Below are positions 1 through 8,802 of a stretch of DNA of 64,000 nucleotides, in pieces (the stretch's first letter is position 1; the number at the start of each line of letters is the position of its first letter). Made by a program: the position numbers and the translations under genes. A model generated the notes under the pieces. The model had not been told where the DNA came from and did no database searches. It saw only the letters and a list, made by a program, of their open reading frames with translations. The stretch covers positions 3,051,411-3,115,410 of the forward strand of contig NZ_LT906662.1 in the NCBI RefSeq assembly GCF_900205865.1, in the 5' to 3' direction. The DNA comes from Thermoanaerobacterium sp. RBIITD. Lineage in GTDB: Bacteria; Bacillota; Thermoanaerobacteria; Thermoanaerobacterales; Thermoanaerobacteraceae.

Positions 1-1
1 T

Positions 2-118
2 AAAATTCCTAATCATACAATTGAAGAATTGGACAAAATAATAACTGAATATGTTAATGTACATTTTGAAAAAAATTTTCAATCCAAAAATCTTTTGGAA
101 AAAATTAAAAATATGTAA
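2..118 (+). CDS. C-terminal fragment, probably DNA repair protein RecO
   Basis: Only the last 38 codons lie in the window. The frame is open from base 2 and stops with TAA at 116-118. The tail is charged and helical, with an ending H..EKNFQSKNLLEKI that resembles the RecO C-terminus, where a basic serine-containing motif precedes the last leucines. RecO is a RecFOR recombination mediator and often lies just before glyS in this bacterial group. The stop is 12 bases before the next ATG, so the two genes are probably cotranscribed. The identity is inferred from neighbourhood and a short motif only. Confidence 0.5.
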   Translation, partial: KIPNHTIEELDKIITEYVNVHFEKNFQSKNLLEKIKNM

Positions 119-130
119 GGAGATGATAAA

Positions 131-541
131 ATGAATGAGGAACTTGAAAAAATAGACCAAATTGTTGCAAGAGCTGGTGTGAGTTACAAAGAGGCTAAAG
201 AAGCCTTAGAAAAAAGTAATGGCAATGTTGTTGATGCTTTGATTTACCTTGAAGACAATAAGAAAAATTGGACAGAAAACATATCTGTTGCTGGTTCAGA
301 AGTTATTGACAAAGTGAAAGAAATTGTTAAAAAAGGGAATGTTACAAAAATTAGAATTAAAAAAGATGACAATGTAGTACTCGATATACCCGTAACTGCT
401 GGTGCAATATCAGCGATCATAATACCACAGTTGACACTTGTTGGTGCCGCATTAGCAATCGTTACTAATTGCACTATTGAAATTGAAAGACCAAATAAAG
501 AAATTACAGTATTAAAGGAAGAAAAGAAAAAGGACGAATAA
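131..541 (+). CDS. DUF4342 protein with UBA-like N-terminal domain
   Basis: The product has 136 residues. Residues 1-43 form a UBA/TS-N-like three-helix module (AGVSYKEAKEALEKSNGNVV), like that of nascent-chain or EF-Ts-type proteins. After a linker, residues 60-125 match the DUF4342 pattern: a basic strand (KIRIKKDD), a strand ending VLDIPVT, then a hydrophobic stretch (AGAISAIIIPQL) that could be a membrane segment. The C-terminus is lysine- and glutamate-rich. The start is supported by AAGGAGATGATAAA before the ATG. It follows the putative recO tail and precedes the glyS promoter. The function of the family is unknown; a protein-binding role for the UBA-like part is an inference. Confidence 0.8.
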   Translation: MNEELEKIDQIVARAGVSYKEAKEALEKSNGNVVDALIYLEDNKKNWTENISVAGSEVIDKVKEIVKKGNVTKIRIKKDDNVVLDIPVTAGAISAIIIPQLTLVGAALAIVTNCTIEIERPNKEITVLKEEKKKDE

Positions 542-556
542 AATTGTAATCTTATA

Positions 557-585
557 TTGACATATATTAAACTATTTGATATTCT
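557..585 (+). promoter_or_regulatory. Predicted sigma-A promoter of glyS
   Basis: TTGACA at 557-562, a 17-base spacer, then TATTCT at 580-585. The expected transcript start is near 592. The promoter lies upstream of the leader hairpin at 603-632. Confidence 0.6.
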
Positions 586-602
586 AAAATAAATTGAGCT
601 TT

Positions 603-637
603 AACCCTTTTTGCCGTATAGGAAAAAGGGTTTTGTT
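603..637 (+). terminator. Terminator-like hairpin in the glyS leader
   Basis: A perfect 10-bp stem AACCCTTTTT (603-612) / AAAAAGGGTT (623-632) with a 10-base loop is followed by TTGTTT. It ends about 25 bases before the glyS ATG. It could terminate transcription arriving from the upstream gene. It also lies only about 11 bases into the predicted glyS transcript, so it could act as a 5' stabilising hairpin or a small attenuator. Confidence 0.6.
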
Positions 638-662
638 TATACATAAAAAGGAGTGTTTATAT

Positions 663-2051
663 ATGGCTTTTGAGGTGACAATGGAAAAAATAGTATCACT
701 TGCAAAGAATCGCGGATTTGTATTCCCAGGGTCTGAAATATATGGTGGCCTTGCAAATACTTGGGATTATGGGCCACTTGGAGTAGAATTTAAGAATAAC
801 GTAAAGAAGGCCTGGTGGTCAAAATTTGTTCAAGAAAGTCAATATAATGTAGGCCTTGACTGTGCAATATTGATGAATCCGGAAACATGGGTAGCGTCTG
901 GACATGTAGGGGGATTCAGCGATCCTTTGATGGACTGTAAAGAGTGTAAGTCAAGATTTCGTGCTGATAAACTTGTTGAGGATTATTTAAAAGAGCAGGG
1001 CAATGAAACTATTGTAGATGGTTGGTCTGATGAAAAACTAAAAAAATTCATTGATGATAATAATGTACCTTGTCCTGTTTGTGGTTCACACAATTTTACC
1101 GATATAAGAAAGTTCAATTTGATGTTTAAAACATTTCAGGGAGTTACAGAAGATTCCAAGTCAGAAATATATTTAAGACCAGAAACAGCACAAGGAATAT
1201 TTGTAAATTTTAAAAATGTATTAAGAACAACAAGAAAGAAAATCCCTTTTGGAATAGGGCAAATTGGCAAATCTTTTAGAAATGAAATCACTCCGGGAAA
1301 TTTTACATTTAGGACGAGAGAATTTGAACAGATGGAGTTGGAGTTCTTCTGCAAACCTGGTGAAGACATAGAATGGTTTAAATATTGGAAAGAATTTTGT
1401 ATGAATTGGTTATTAAATTTAGGCTTGAAAAAGGAAAATTTAAGGTTTAGAGATCATAGCAAAGAAGAGCTTTCCCATTACAGCAATGCGACTACAGATA
1501 TAGAATACAGATTTCCATTCGGTTGGGGAGAGCTATGGGGCATAGCGGACAGAACAGATTTTGACTTAAAACGACATATGGAGCATTCTGGAGCTGATTT
1601 AACTTATTTCGATCCGAATACAAATGAAAAATACATACCATATTGTATAGAACCGTCTGTTGGCGCAGACAGAGTAGCTTTGGCGTTTTTAATAGATGCA
1701 TATAATGAAGAAGAAGTTGGTGAAAATGATACAAGGGTTGTATTGAAATTACATCCTATGCTTGCACCGATAAAGGCGGCTGTTCTCCCGTTGTCTAAAA
1801 AACTTGGTGACAATGCTTATAAATTGTATGACGATCTAAGGAAAGAATTTGTTGTCGATTATGATGAAACTGGGAGTATAGGGAAACGATACAGGCGTCA
1901 AGATGAGATTGGGACACCTTACTGTATTACGTATGATTTTGATTCGTTAAATGATGAGTCTGTAACGATAAGAGATAGGGATACTATGCAACAAGTAAGA
2001 TTAAAAATTAACGAAGTAAAACTATACTTAGAATCAAAATTAAAAATATAA
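663..2051 (+). CDS. glyS: Glycine--tRNA ligase (dimeric class II type)
   Basis: A 462-residue cytoplasmic enzyme that charges tRNA-Gly with glycine using ATP. It is the single-chain alpha2 type, not the alpha/beta tetramer. The open frame extends to 594, but the start is placed at ATG 663, after AAAGGAG with good spacing; the upstream residues overlap the leader hairpin and match nothing. Class II motif 2 is at about residues 200-210 ([11 protein letters not shown]) and motif 3 at about 330 ([11 protein letters not shown]). Two cysteine pairs (CKEC about 91, CPVC about 137) suggest a zinc-binding insertion. The length is typical. The gene has its own promoter and terminator, so it is probably monocistronic. 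Confidence 0.97.
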   Translation: MAFEVTMEKIVSLAKNRGFVFPGSEIYGGLANTWDYGPLGVEFKNNVKKAWWSKFVQESQYNVGLDCAILMNPETWVASGHVGGFSDPLMDCKECKSRFRADKLVEDYLKEQGNETIVDGWSDEKLKKFIDDNNVPCPVCGSHNFTDIRKFNLMFKTFQGVTEDSKSEIYLRPETAQGIFVNFKNVLRTTRKKIPFGIGQIGKSFRNEITPGNFTFRTREFEQMELEFFCKPGEDIEWFKYWKEFCMNWLLNLGLKKENLRFRDHSKEELSHYSNATTDIEYRFPFGWGELWGIADRTDFDLKRHMEHSGADLTYFDPNTNEKYIPYCIEPSVGADRVALAFLIDAYNEEEVGENDTRVVLKLHPMLAPIKAAVLPLSKKLGDNAYKLYDDLRKEFVVDYDETGSIGKRYRRQDEIGTPYCITYDFDSLNDESVTIRDRDTMQQVRLKINEVKLYLESKLKI

Positions 2052-2082
2052 AAAAAATCGGGCTATTGCCTGGTTTTTTTTA
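2051..2082 (+). terminator. Rho-independent terminator after glyS
   Basis: Stem AAATCGGGC (2055-2063) / GCCTGGTTT (2068-2076), 9 bp with two G-T wobbles and a 4-base loop, followed by an unbroken T run. Confidence 0.8.
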
Positions 2083-2089
2083 TATTTTA

Positions 2090-2098
2090 TGTTATAAT
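2090..2098 (+). promoter_or_regulatory. Extended -10 element upstream of the PDRP gene
   Basis: TGTTATAAT at 2090-2098 is an extended -10 box directly after the glyS terminator. No good -35 box is seen. The leader to the GTG start is about 145 bases and contains a small GGGA/TCCC hairpin near 2187-2204. Confidence 0.45.
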
Positions 2099-2250
2099 AT
2101 TATTGGACATTATTGTAATTAATTTTATTTAAAAAGGGTAGTTGTAAACCATTAGAAAACGTTAATCTAAAAACTGTTATTCGTATGGGAATGAAATTGT
2201 CCCACATGACTGATATGGTATTAGCTTATTTTTAGGAGGCTAAAATTATT

Positions 2251-3066
2251 GTGGATGAAAATGTTGTTATTTATCTCGTTTCGGATTCTAATATAGATAC
2301 AGCAGAACATGTTGCGGCAATAGCCGCTTCTAGATTTGGTACCAATATAAGTCAGATAAAAAAATTTCCTTATGTTGGAGATAAAAATCAAATTGATGAA
2401 ATAGCTATTGATGCATCAAATAACAAAAATAGTCTTATAATACATACGATGGTAGTTGATGAGCTTAAAAAGCACCTACTTAAGAAAGCCCAGCAGTTTA
2501 ATTTGCGCATAGTAGATGTGATGGGACCGATTATGGATGCTATAGAAGGTACTACTGGTATACCACCTTCTGATTTGTTCTTTCCTAAGAGGAAATTGGA
2601 TGAGGACTATTTTAAAAAGATGGACGCAATTGAATTCGCTGTAAAGCACGATGATGGAAAAGATGCTAACGGTATATTGTTGGCTGATGTGGTGATATTA
2701 GGTGTATCTAGGACTTCAAAGACTCCTTTATGTATGTACCTTGCACATAAATACATTAAAGCTGCAAATTTTCCGCTTGTTCCTGAAGTTGATCCACCAA
2801 AGGAATTATTTGAAATAGATCACAATAAAATATTTGGGTTAATGATAAATATTGATAATTTAATAGAAATACGTAAGGAAAGATTAAAATCCCTTGGATT
2901 AGATTCTAATGCAGTTTATGCTGCTAAAGATAGAATAATTAAAGAACTTAATTATGCTAAGGAGGTGATGCAAAAATTAGATTGTACAGTTATTGATGTA
3001 ACCAATAAAGCTGTTGAAGAAACGGCAAGTATAATATTAAATAAAATTAATAAAGGAGGACTATAA
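2251..3066 (+). CDS. Pyruvate phosphate dikinase regulatory protein (kinase/pyrophosphorylase)
   Basis: A 271-residue DUF299/PDRP family protein. Family members inactivate PPDK by ADP-dependent phosphorylation of a threonine next to the catalytic histidine, and reactivate it by phosphate-dependent dephosphorylation. A P-loop-like motif [10 protein letters not shown] is at residues 151-160. The N-terminal part ([16 protein letters not shown]) fits the family. The start is GTG at 2251 with TTAGGAGG upstream. The stop is immediately followed by the ppdK ATG, so the two are cotranscribed and the probable substrate is the next product. The target threonine is present there. Some family members act on PEP synthase instead, but the adjacent ppdK favours PPDK. 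Confidence 0.93.
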   Translation: MDENVVIYLVSDSNIDTAEHVAAIAASRFGTNISQIKKFPYVGDKNQIDEIAIDASNNKNSLIIHTMVVDELKKHLLKKAQQFNLRIVDVMGPIMDAIEGTTGIPPSDLFFPKRKLDEDYFKKMDAIEFAVKHDDGKDANGILLADVVILGVSRTSKTPLCMYLAHKYIKAANFPLVPEVDPPKELFEIDHNKIFGLMINIDNLIEIRKERLKSLGLDSNAVYAAKDRIIKELNYAKEVMQKLDCTVIDVTNKAVEETASIILNKINKGGL

Positions 3067-5697
3067 ATGGCAAAGAAGTATGTCTATTTATTTAGTGAAG
3101 GTAACGCATCTATGAGAAATTTGCTCGGTGGAAAAGGGGCAAACCTTGCTGAAATGACTAATCTTGGTTTACCAGTACCACAAGGATTTACTGTAACGAC
3201 AGAAGCTTGTACTAAATATTATGAGGATGGCAAAAAGATATCTGATGATATTGTAGAAGAAATTTACAAACATATGGCTATTCTCGAACAAATAAATAAC
3301 AAAAAATTTGGCGATAAAAAGAACCCGTTATTAGTTTCAGTGCGTTCAGGTGCAAGAGTTTCTATGCCTGGAATGATGGATACGATCTTAAATCTTGGAT
3401 TAAACGATGATACAGTTATAGGACTCGCTGAAGCTACAAATAACGAGAGGTTTGCTTTTGATAGCTATAGAAGATTTATTCAAATGTTCTCTGATGTTGT
3501 TATGGGCATTGATAAGAATAAATTTGAAGCAATCCTTGATGCTGTAAAAGAAGAAAATGGCGCTAAATACGATACAGATCTAAATGCAGAAAATTTAAAA
3601 GAAGTTGTAAAGAGATATAAAGAATTGTACAAAAAAGAGATGGGTGTTGATTTCCCACAAGATCCAAAGGTTCAGCTTCTTGAAGCTGTTAAAGCCGTAT
3701 TTAGATCATGGGATAACCCAAGAGCAATTGTATACAGAAGGTTAAATGATATACCTGGTGACTGGGGTACAGCCGTAAATGTTCAAACAATGGTATTTGG
3801 TAATATGGGCAATGATTCTGGTACAGGTGTTGCGTTCACAAGAAATCCTGCAACAGGTGAAAAAGCATTATTCGGTGAATTCTTAATGAATGCACAAGGT
3901 GAGGATGTTGTTGCAGGTATTAGAACACCACAGCCAATATCAACATTAAAAGATGTTATGCCAGATGTTTACAATCAATTTGCTGATATAGCCAATAAAC
4001 TTGAAAATCATTATAGGGATATGCAAGATATTGAGTTTACGATCGAAAAATCCAAACTTTATATGCTTCAGACAAGAAACGGCAAAAGAACAGCACAGGC
4101 AGCTTTAAAAGTTGCTATTGATTTAGTTAAAGAAGGTCTTATTGATGAAAAAGAAGCTGTATTGAGAGTTGAGCCAAAGCAACTTGACCAATTGTTACAT
4201 CCAACATTTGATGCAAGTGCATTAAAAGCTGCTAAACCTATTGCAAAGGGCTTACCAGCATCACCTGGTGCTGCTGCAGGAAAGGTATATTTTACTGCTG
4301 ATGATGCAGTTGAAGCTACTAGAGGCAGAGGTGAGAAAGTCGTACTTGTAAGAATGGAAACATCTCCTGAAGATATCGAAGGTATGGCTGCCGCACAAGG
4401 TATTTTAACTGGTCGTGGTGGTATGACGTCACATGCTGCAGTTGTTGCAAGAGGTATGGGAACATGCTGTGTTGCTGGTTGCAGTGTTGCCTTGATTGAT
4501 GAAAATGAAAAAGTTATGAAAATTGGCGATATTGTTATAAAAGAAGGAGATTACATATCGATAGACGGTAGTACAGGTAACGTGTACCTCGGCGAAATTA
4601 AAACTGTACCACCTTCATTAACAGGTAATTTTGCGACACTGATGAGCTGGGCAGATAGATATAGGAAATTAAAAGTAAAAGCTAATGCCGACATTCCAAG
4701 AGATGCAAAAGTTGCAGTAAACTTTGGTGCTGAAGGAATAGGTCTTTGCAGAACAGAGCACATGTTCTTTGCTGAAGACAGAATACCTGCAATGAGAGAA
4801 ATGATTGTATCAAAGACTGAGGAGCAAAGAAGAAATGCTTTGAACAAGCTTCTTCCAATGCAAAGGTCTGACTTTGAAGGATTGTTTGAGGCTATGGGAG
4901 AACATCCTGTAACAATACGTCTTCTTGATCCACCACTACATGAATTCTTGCCTCATGAGGATGAAGATATAAAAGCTTTGGCAAACGAAATGGGAATGGC
5001 ATTTGAAGATTTGAAGGCTACTGTAGAAAGTCTTAAAGAGTTTAATCCAATGCTTGGATTTAGAGGATGCAGACTTGCTGTTAAGTATCCAGAAATAGCT
5101 GAGATGCAGACAAGAGCTATAATTGAGGCAGCAATAAATGTATCCAATAAACTTGGTATTAATATTGAACCACAAATAATGATACCTCTCATTGGCGATA
5201 TAAAAGAAATGAAATATGTAAAAGAGATTATAGTAAAAACTGCCGATGAAGTATTGAAAGAGAAGAATGCTAATCTTAAGTACCAAGTTGGAACAATGAT
5301 TGAAGTACCTAGAGCTGCTCTTACAGCAGATGAAATTGCAAAAGAAGCTGAGTTCTTCTCATTTGGTACAAATGACTTGACACAGCTTACATTTGCATTC
5401 TCAAGAGATGATGCAGGTAAATTCTTAGAATCATACTATGACAAGAAGATATACGACTTTGATCCATTTGCAAAGCTTGATCAAAATGGTGTAGGCAAGC
5501 TTGTTGAAATGGGTACAAAATTAGGTAGACAAACGAGACCTGATTTAAGTGTAGGCATATGCGGAGAACATGGCGGAGATCCATCGTCAATTGAATTCTG
5601 CCATAAAGCAGGTCTTGACTATGTATCATGTTCACCATACAGAGTGCCAATTGCAAGACTCGCTGCTGCACAAGCTGCAATAAAGGATGAAAAATAA
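3067..5697 (+). CDS. ppdK: Pyruvate, phosphate dikinase
   Basis: An 876-residue cytoplasmic enzyme interconverting pyruvate + ATP + Pi with PEP + AMP + PPi. In PPi-using anaerobes it can run in the glycolytic direction. Order: N-terminal ATP-grasp nucleotide-binding domain (residues 1-340; GGKGANLAEM near 20), swivelling phosphohistidine domain (GGMTSHAAVVARGMG; Thr454, Ser455, His456), and C-terminal TIM barrel with the PEP/pyruvate site (ICGEHGGDP, catalytic Cys near 835). The Thr-Ser-His triplet is the PDRP regulatory site. The start follows AAGGAGGACTATAA with no gap from the PDRP gene. Length and domains are complete. Confidence 0.98.
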   Translation: MAKKYVYLFSEGNASMRNLLGGKGANLAEMTNLGLPVPQGFTVTTEACTKYYEDGKKISDDIVEEIYKHMAILEQINNKKFGDKKNPLLVSVRSGARVSMPGMMDTILNLGLNDDTVIGLAEATNNERFAFDSYRRFIQMFSDVVMGIDKNKFEAILDAVKEENGAKYDTDLNAENLKEVVKRYKELYKKEMGVDFPQDPKVQLLEAVKAVFRSWDNPRAIVYRRLNDIPGDWGTAVNVQTMVFGNMGNDSGTGVAFTRNPATGEKALFGEFLMNAQGEDVVAGIRTPQPISTLKDVMPDVYNQFADIANKLENHYRDMQDIEFTIEKSKLYMLQTRNGKRTAQAALKVAIDLVKEGLIDEKEAVLRVEPKQLDQLLHPTFDASALKAAKPIAKGLPASPGAAAGKVYFTADDAVEATRGRGEKVVLVRMETSPEDIEGMAAAQGILTGRGGMTSHAAVVARGMGTCCVAGCSVALIDENEKVMKIGDIVIKEGDYISIDGSTGNVYLGEIKTVPPSLTGNFATLMSWADRYRKLKVKANADIPRDAKVAVNFGAEGIGLCRTEHMFFAEDRIPAMREMIVSKTEEQRRNALNKLLPMQRSDFEGLFEAMGEHPVTIRLLDPPLHEFLPHEDEDIKALANEMGMAFEDLKATVESLKEFNPMLGFRGCRLAVKYPEIAEMQTRAIIEAAINVSNKLGINIEPQIMIPLIGDIKEMKYVKEIIVKTADEVLKEKNANLKYQVGTMIEVPRAALTADEIAKEAEFFSFGTNDLTQLTFAFSRDDAGKFLESYYDKKIYDFDPFAKLDQNGVGKLVEMGTKLGRQTRPDLSVGICGEHGGDPSSIEFCHKAGLDYVSCSPYRVPIARLAAAQAAIKDEK

Positions 5698-5725
5698 ATA
5701 GCATAGAAATATGGTTTAATCTTTG

Positions 5726-5765
5726 AGGCTGCTTGCATATGTGTGCTGGCAGCCTTTAAAATTTG
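5726..5765 (+). terminator. Putative terminator after ppdK
   Basis: Inverted repeat AGGCTGC (5726-5732) / GCAGCCT (5749-5755) with a 16-base loop, followed by TTAAAATTTG. The T tract is poor, so it may be a weak terminator. Confidence 0.5.
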
Positions 5766-5780
5766 TATAAAAATAGTAAG

Positions 5781-6155
5781 TGTGTTAAAAGTATTTTTGA
5801 TCCGATTATACATGTAAAACTTTTAATTAATATAGACTTATAGAAATATTGATGGAATTCATATTAAATGGATGAACGACAGAACTTTTAGCCGCTTTCG
5901 CGAAAGTTTATATCTTTATTATCTGGAAGCTGGCAGAGACCTTTTTTATAAAGAAATGGAAACCATGGTAAATGTATTTGCAAAATACTTTGATATAAAT
6001 CCGTCTGTAAAAAAGGATGGACAGTATTATGGTGTCATTTAGTTGCAAAAAATATCTATAATAAAATCAAAATTCAGCTTTATGTTTCTGAACATCAGTT
6101 AGCGATCAAGCATAGCTGTTATAATCAGCTTAAAAAATGCTGCTTATGATACTTA
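5781..6155 (+). pseudogene. IS1182-type transposase remnant, copy A
   Basis: The left 90 bases and the stretch from 5884 to 6155 align by eye at roughly nine bases in ten with copy B at 10213-10905. Copy A lacks about 320 internal bases present in copy B. The conceptual product contains FSRFRESLYLYYLEAGRDL and, after frameshifts, RMDSIMVSF-CKK. These are hallmarks of the IS1182 transposase N-terminal region (consensus near RMDSLMVSSSCKK). Stops and frameshifts interrupt it, and the catalytic C-terminal half is missing. It is not functional. It marks the left side of the accessory stretch. Confidence 0.75.
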
Positions 6156-6164
6156 ACTCATATT

Positions 6165-6665
6165 TTACATATTGCTTTTTATTATCTTACCTCTTTTATC
6201 TATAACTTTATACTTCCCGGTATAAAAATCAATAAAAATCATTGGATATGAGCTGTGTTTATTTGTTAATATCTCCCAATAAACTAATTCTTTTCTAGGA
6301 TTTTCTGTTGTTTCGTGTTTCAACTCTATTTTCCAAATATCGTCGCATAACTTATTATTATTTACAATTGATATTGCATCTTCTCTTGAAATACCATCTT
6401 TTGAGTTAACAATATATTCTAAATGTGGATTAAAAAAATGAATTTGATTTATAAAATAAATATTTTTATTACCTTTATTGTCAATAGCATTTACTACAGT
6501 TAATGGTCTACCAATATTATTAAAATGTAAAGAGGTAATTTTAACTGTATGTCCTTCATAAATAACTATAGAAATTGCTTGTATTTGCCTTAAAAAAAGC
6601 AATATAAAAAAACAGGTTATTAAAATAAATAATAACAGTATTTTGTATTTCTTTTTTATAATAAT
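6165..6665 (-). CDS. Small membrane-anchored or secreted protein, PepSY-like, with non-ATG start
   Basis: The obvious frame begins at TTG 6602 (145 residues). It stays open upstream and encodes a basic, hydrophobic leader (KKKYKILLLFILITCFFILL) typical of a signal anchor. A strong ribosome site AGGAGGG lies just before an ATT-ATT-ATA run at about 6660-6665, so initiation at ATT or ATA is likely unless the start codon is mutated. The extracytoplasmic part includes ISREDAISIVNN followed by ...YWEILT... and IDFYTGKYKVID, which resembles a PepSY-type fold. No catalytic motif is seen. The gene lies between an IS1182 remnant and an IS110 element. The family assignment is tentative and the function unknown. 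Confidence 0.6.
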   Translation of the reverse strand: MIIKKKYKILLLFILITCFFILLFLRQIQAISIVIYEGHTVKITSLHFNNIGRPLTVVNAIDNKGNKNIYFINQIHFFNPHLEYIVNSKDGISREDAISIVNNNKLCDDIWKIELKHETTENPRKELVYWEILTNKHSSYPMIFIDFYTGKYKVIDKRGKIIKSNM

Positions 6666-6879
6666 ACCCTCCTAGTATAATATATTTGTAACAAAGTTAC
6701 ATGATTTATATCAAATCGGGAGTTAATACACCGAACAATAATTTAACATAGCCTTTCTATGTTCGGATTTATTCTAATACTTAACTCCCATATTATGCAT
6801 ATCTTGTCTTAAATGACTTTATATGTCACATCTTAAAAGTCATTTAAGCTGCTTTTAAATAAATAATTTGGGATATCCT

Positions 6880-7090
6880 TTAAGCCGGTATAGACTTAAG
6901 CTTTAACTTTGTGTACAATCTTCTCTGAATAGAGGATAGATGTACCACCCCCTGGGAGATCATCTTTATGGTCTATACCTGTGATTAAGCTAATTTTTCC
7001 ATTTAGTGAGGATTAATGTTTTGGCTGGTTGGGACCGGCTTTTCGGGATACCCGCGTCACATGCTAAGTTGTTTACTCACTAAATAGAAT
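6880..7090 (+). ncRNA. Candidate IS110 bridge RNA (structured leader of the recombinase)
   Basis: The left non-coding end carries several perfect long-range stems. GGTATAGAC (6887-6895) pairs with GTCTATACC (6971-6979). ATTTAGTGAG (7001-7010) pairs with CTCACTAAAT (7076-7085) and encloses two small hairpins: GCTGGT/ACCGGC, and CGGG-ATA-CCCG. Just upstream, CTTAAATGACTTT (6808-6820) pairs with AAAGTCATTTAAG (6836-6848) in a 13-bp stem. The region has GC-rich patches in otherwise AT-rich DNA. In the IS110 group, the non-coding end upstream of the recombinase encodes a bridge RNA that specifies target and donor sites. The limits and the loop assignments are inference. Confidence 0.5.
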
Positions 7091-7131
7091 GGATACTCTT
7101 ATTCACTTTTACTTAAAGGAGTTGTTGTTTA

Positions 7132-8424
7132 ATGAATTTTTTGCCTAATTATATTAGTGTTGGTATTGATGTTGCAGCTGATTTTAGCTGGTTTTGCATC
7201 TTGACACCTGATGGAAAGGAGTTTAAAAAGCCATTTAAGGTTGAACACGATAATGCTGATTCTCTAAAGAACGCTGTTCTGACAATTAAAAAGGCAGAAG
7301 AGCAATTCTCCATGAAATCTAAGATATTTCTGGAGTCTACGGGAATCTACCATTTCCCACTCTTCTGCCACCTAAAAGAATTAGGATTTGAGGTTTTTGT
7401 TATTAATCCTCTCATTACTAATTCTAACAAAAATATTGGTATAAGAAAAGTGAAAAATGATAGATTTGATGCAAAACGTATTGCTGCTATTGGTTATTCG
7501 CCTGACACTAAGCTTTCTGTTATGCCTACTGAATTAATTTTAAATCTTAGATGTTTATGCAGAGAGTACTATAGCCTTGCCGATAATCGTACTTCTTATG
7601 TGAATAAACTTAAAGCTCAATTGCATATTGTTTTTCCTGGCTTCTGCAAGGTTTTCTCTGATATTACTGGAATTACAGCTATTTCTGTGTTAAAAAGATT
7701 CCCAACACCAGAAGATGTTATAAATGCTCAACCTGATGAAATTATTGAACTTATCTCATTGTTATCAAGAAAAGGCTTAAATTACGCTAAAGCTAAGTAT
7801 GATAAGTTATTTAAATCTGCTAAAAACGCCTTAAATTTCAGGTATAATTTGTCTTCTGTCTATGATGTACTAAAAATGTATATTTATTTCATAGAAGAAT
7901 TTGATAAAAAGATTAACCTGATATTATCTGCAATCAAGGCATTTGTGGATAAAAATAAGTCTGAGAAATTTGTACAACAAATTTATTACCTCGATTCTAT
8001 ACCTGGTGTTGGTTTTCTTTCAGCGGTTACTCTTATGTGTGAGATAGGCGATTTTTCAGCATTTAGCAAACCCAAGCAGCTTTTTGCATATTTTGGTGTA
8101 GATCCTTCTGTTAATGAATCTGGACATTTTAAAGGTACTGACAATAAAATGTCCAAAAGAGGTTCTAAAATTGCTAGGCGTGTTCTTTATGCCATTGCTT
8201 TAGCTTCTGTAAGAGTAAAAAGAAATGGCATAGCAATAAATCCTGTACTTTATGATTATTACCAGAAAAAGAAGGAATCCAAACCTAAAAAAGTAGCTCT
8301 TGGAGCAATTATGCACAAGATTTCAGACATTGTATTTGCTGTTCTAAGGGATAATAAGCCTTTTGTATTAAAGACACCTGATGAACACAAACTACAATAT
8401 CAGAACATTCATAAAGCTGCTTAA
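7132..8424 (+). CDS. IS110-family transposase (DEDD/RuvC-like recombinase)
   Basis: A 430-residue protein. The N-terminal RuvC-like domain has the DEDD set at Asp13 (VGIDVAADFS), Glu68 (FLESTGIY), Asp110 and Asp113 (VKNDRFDAKR). A helical region follows. The C-terminal Tnp_20 domain starts near 285 (DSIPGVGFLSAVTL) and continues through FAYFGVDPSVNESG to MSKRGSKIARRVLY near 340-353, the region that holds the conserved catalytic serine. The ATG follows AAAGGAGTTGTTGTTTA. The frame is full length without interruption, so the element may be active. It is flanked by older, decayed elements, so it is probably a later arrival. Confidence 0.95.
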   Translation: MNFLPNYISVGIDVAADFSWFCILTPDGKEFKKPFKVEHDNADSLKNAVLTIKKAEEQFSMKSKIFLESTGIYHFPLFCHLKELGFEVFVINPLITNSNKNIGIRKVKNDRFDAKRIAAIGYSPDTKLSVMPTELILNLRCLCREYYSLADNRTSYVNKLKAQLHIVFPGFCKVFSDITGITAISVLKRFPTPEDVINAQPDEIIELISLLSRKGLNYAKAKYDKLFKSAKNALNFRYNLSSVYDVLKMYIYFIEEFDKKINLILSAIKAFVDKNKSEKFVQQIYYLDSIPGVGFLSAVTLMCEIGDFSAFSKPKQLFAYFGVDPSVNESGHFKGTDNKMSKRGSKIARRVLYAIALASVRVKRNGIAINPVLYDYYQKKKESKPKKVALGAIMHKISDIVFAVLRDNKPFVLKTPDEHKLQYQNIHKAA

Positions 8425-8548
8425 ACTTCTGCATTATGCTTGGAAATAACTATTAACTCTATTAAGTTTTCAAAGTTCGGCTCTTAATTGAGTTTGTTTG
8501 CTATACCCTTTTTTGCAACGTAAAAAAGTTTAAATTTCTTTCTAAAAC

Positions 8549-8800
8549 CTATTGACTTTTACTAGCTGGTCTTAGAATTTTAACAAGCCTAATAATAATT
8601 TTACTGTAAAAAGTCATTTTCTGGAACACATCTTTAATCAGTAACGCTTCGACTTGCGATTTATTCCATGGTGGCTTAGCTCTGAATGCCTCAAACAACA
8701 TATTAGGCTTCAAAACTGGTTCGTATTCAGCTACTATTTTGCAGCTTGGATTTGCTATAAAATTACTTTTTGCAGTAATATCAATAGTATAAATAATGTT
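8549..8800 (-). pseudogene. Unidentified coding remnant
   Basis: A minus-strand frame of 83 codons runs from just after a TAA at 8801-8803 to a TAG at 8549-8551. It has no start codon near a ribosome site. Its amino-acid composition looks genuinely protein-like (ANPSCKIVAEYEPVLKP, then FRAKPPWNKSQVEALL, and a basic hydrophobic tail). It appears to be the C-terminal piece of a gene that lost its 5' part, and it ends at the assumed IS110 right edge. I do not recognise the family. A 66-codon plus-strand frame here (8654-8854) is its antisense shadow. Confidence 0.45.
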
Positions 8801-8802
8801 TA

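Larger units (their letters stand above)
6718..8548 (+). mobile_element. IS110-family insertion sequence
   Basis: One intact recombinase gene (7132-8424) has about 410 bases of structured non-coding DNA on its left and about 120 bases on its right. The left edge is set at a 72-base imperfect palindrome: outer stem GGGAGTTAA (6718-6726) / TTAACTCCC (6781-6789), inner stem CCGAACA (6731-6737) / TGTTCGG (6760-6766). IS110 elements lack classical terminal inverted repeats and target duplications, so the exact ends cannot be fixed from one copy. The right limit is set where an unrelated minus-strand coding remnant ends (8549). Both ends are approximate. Confidence 0.7.

Noticed and set aside
2119-2236. 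A 38-codon open frame (ending ...KLSHMTDMVLAYF) upstream of the PDRP gene
   Set aside because: It has no start codon with a ribosome site, matches nothing recognised, and lies in the leader just before the PDRP start. Most likely chance.
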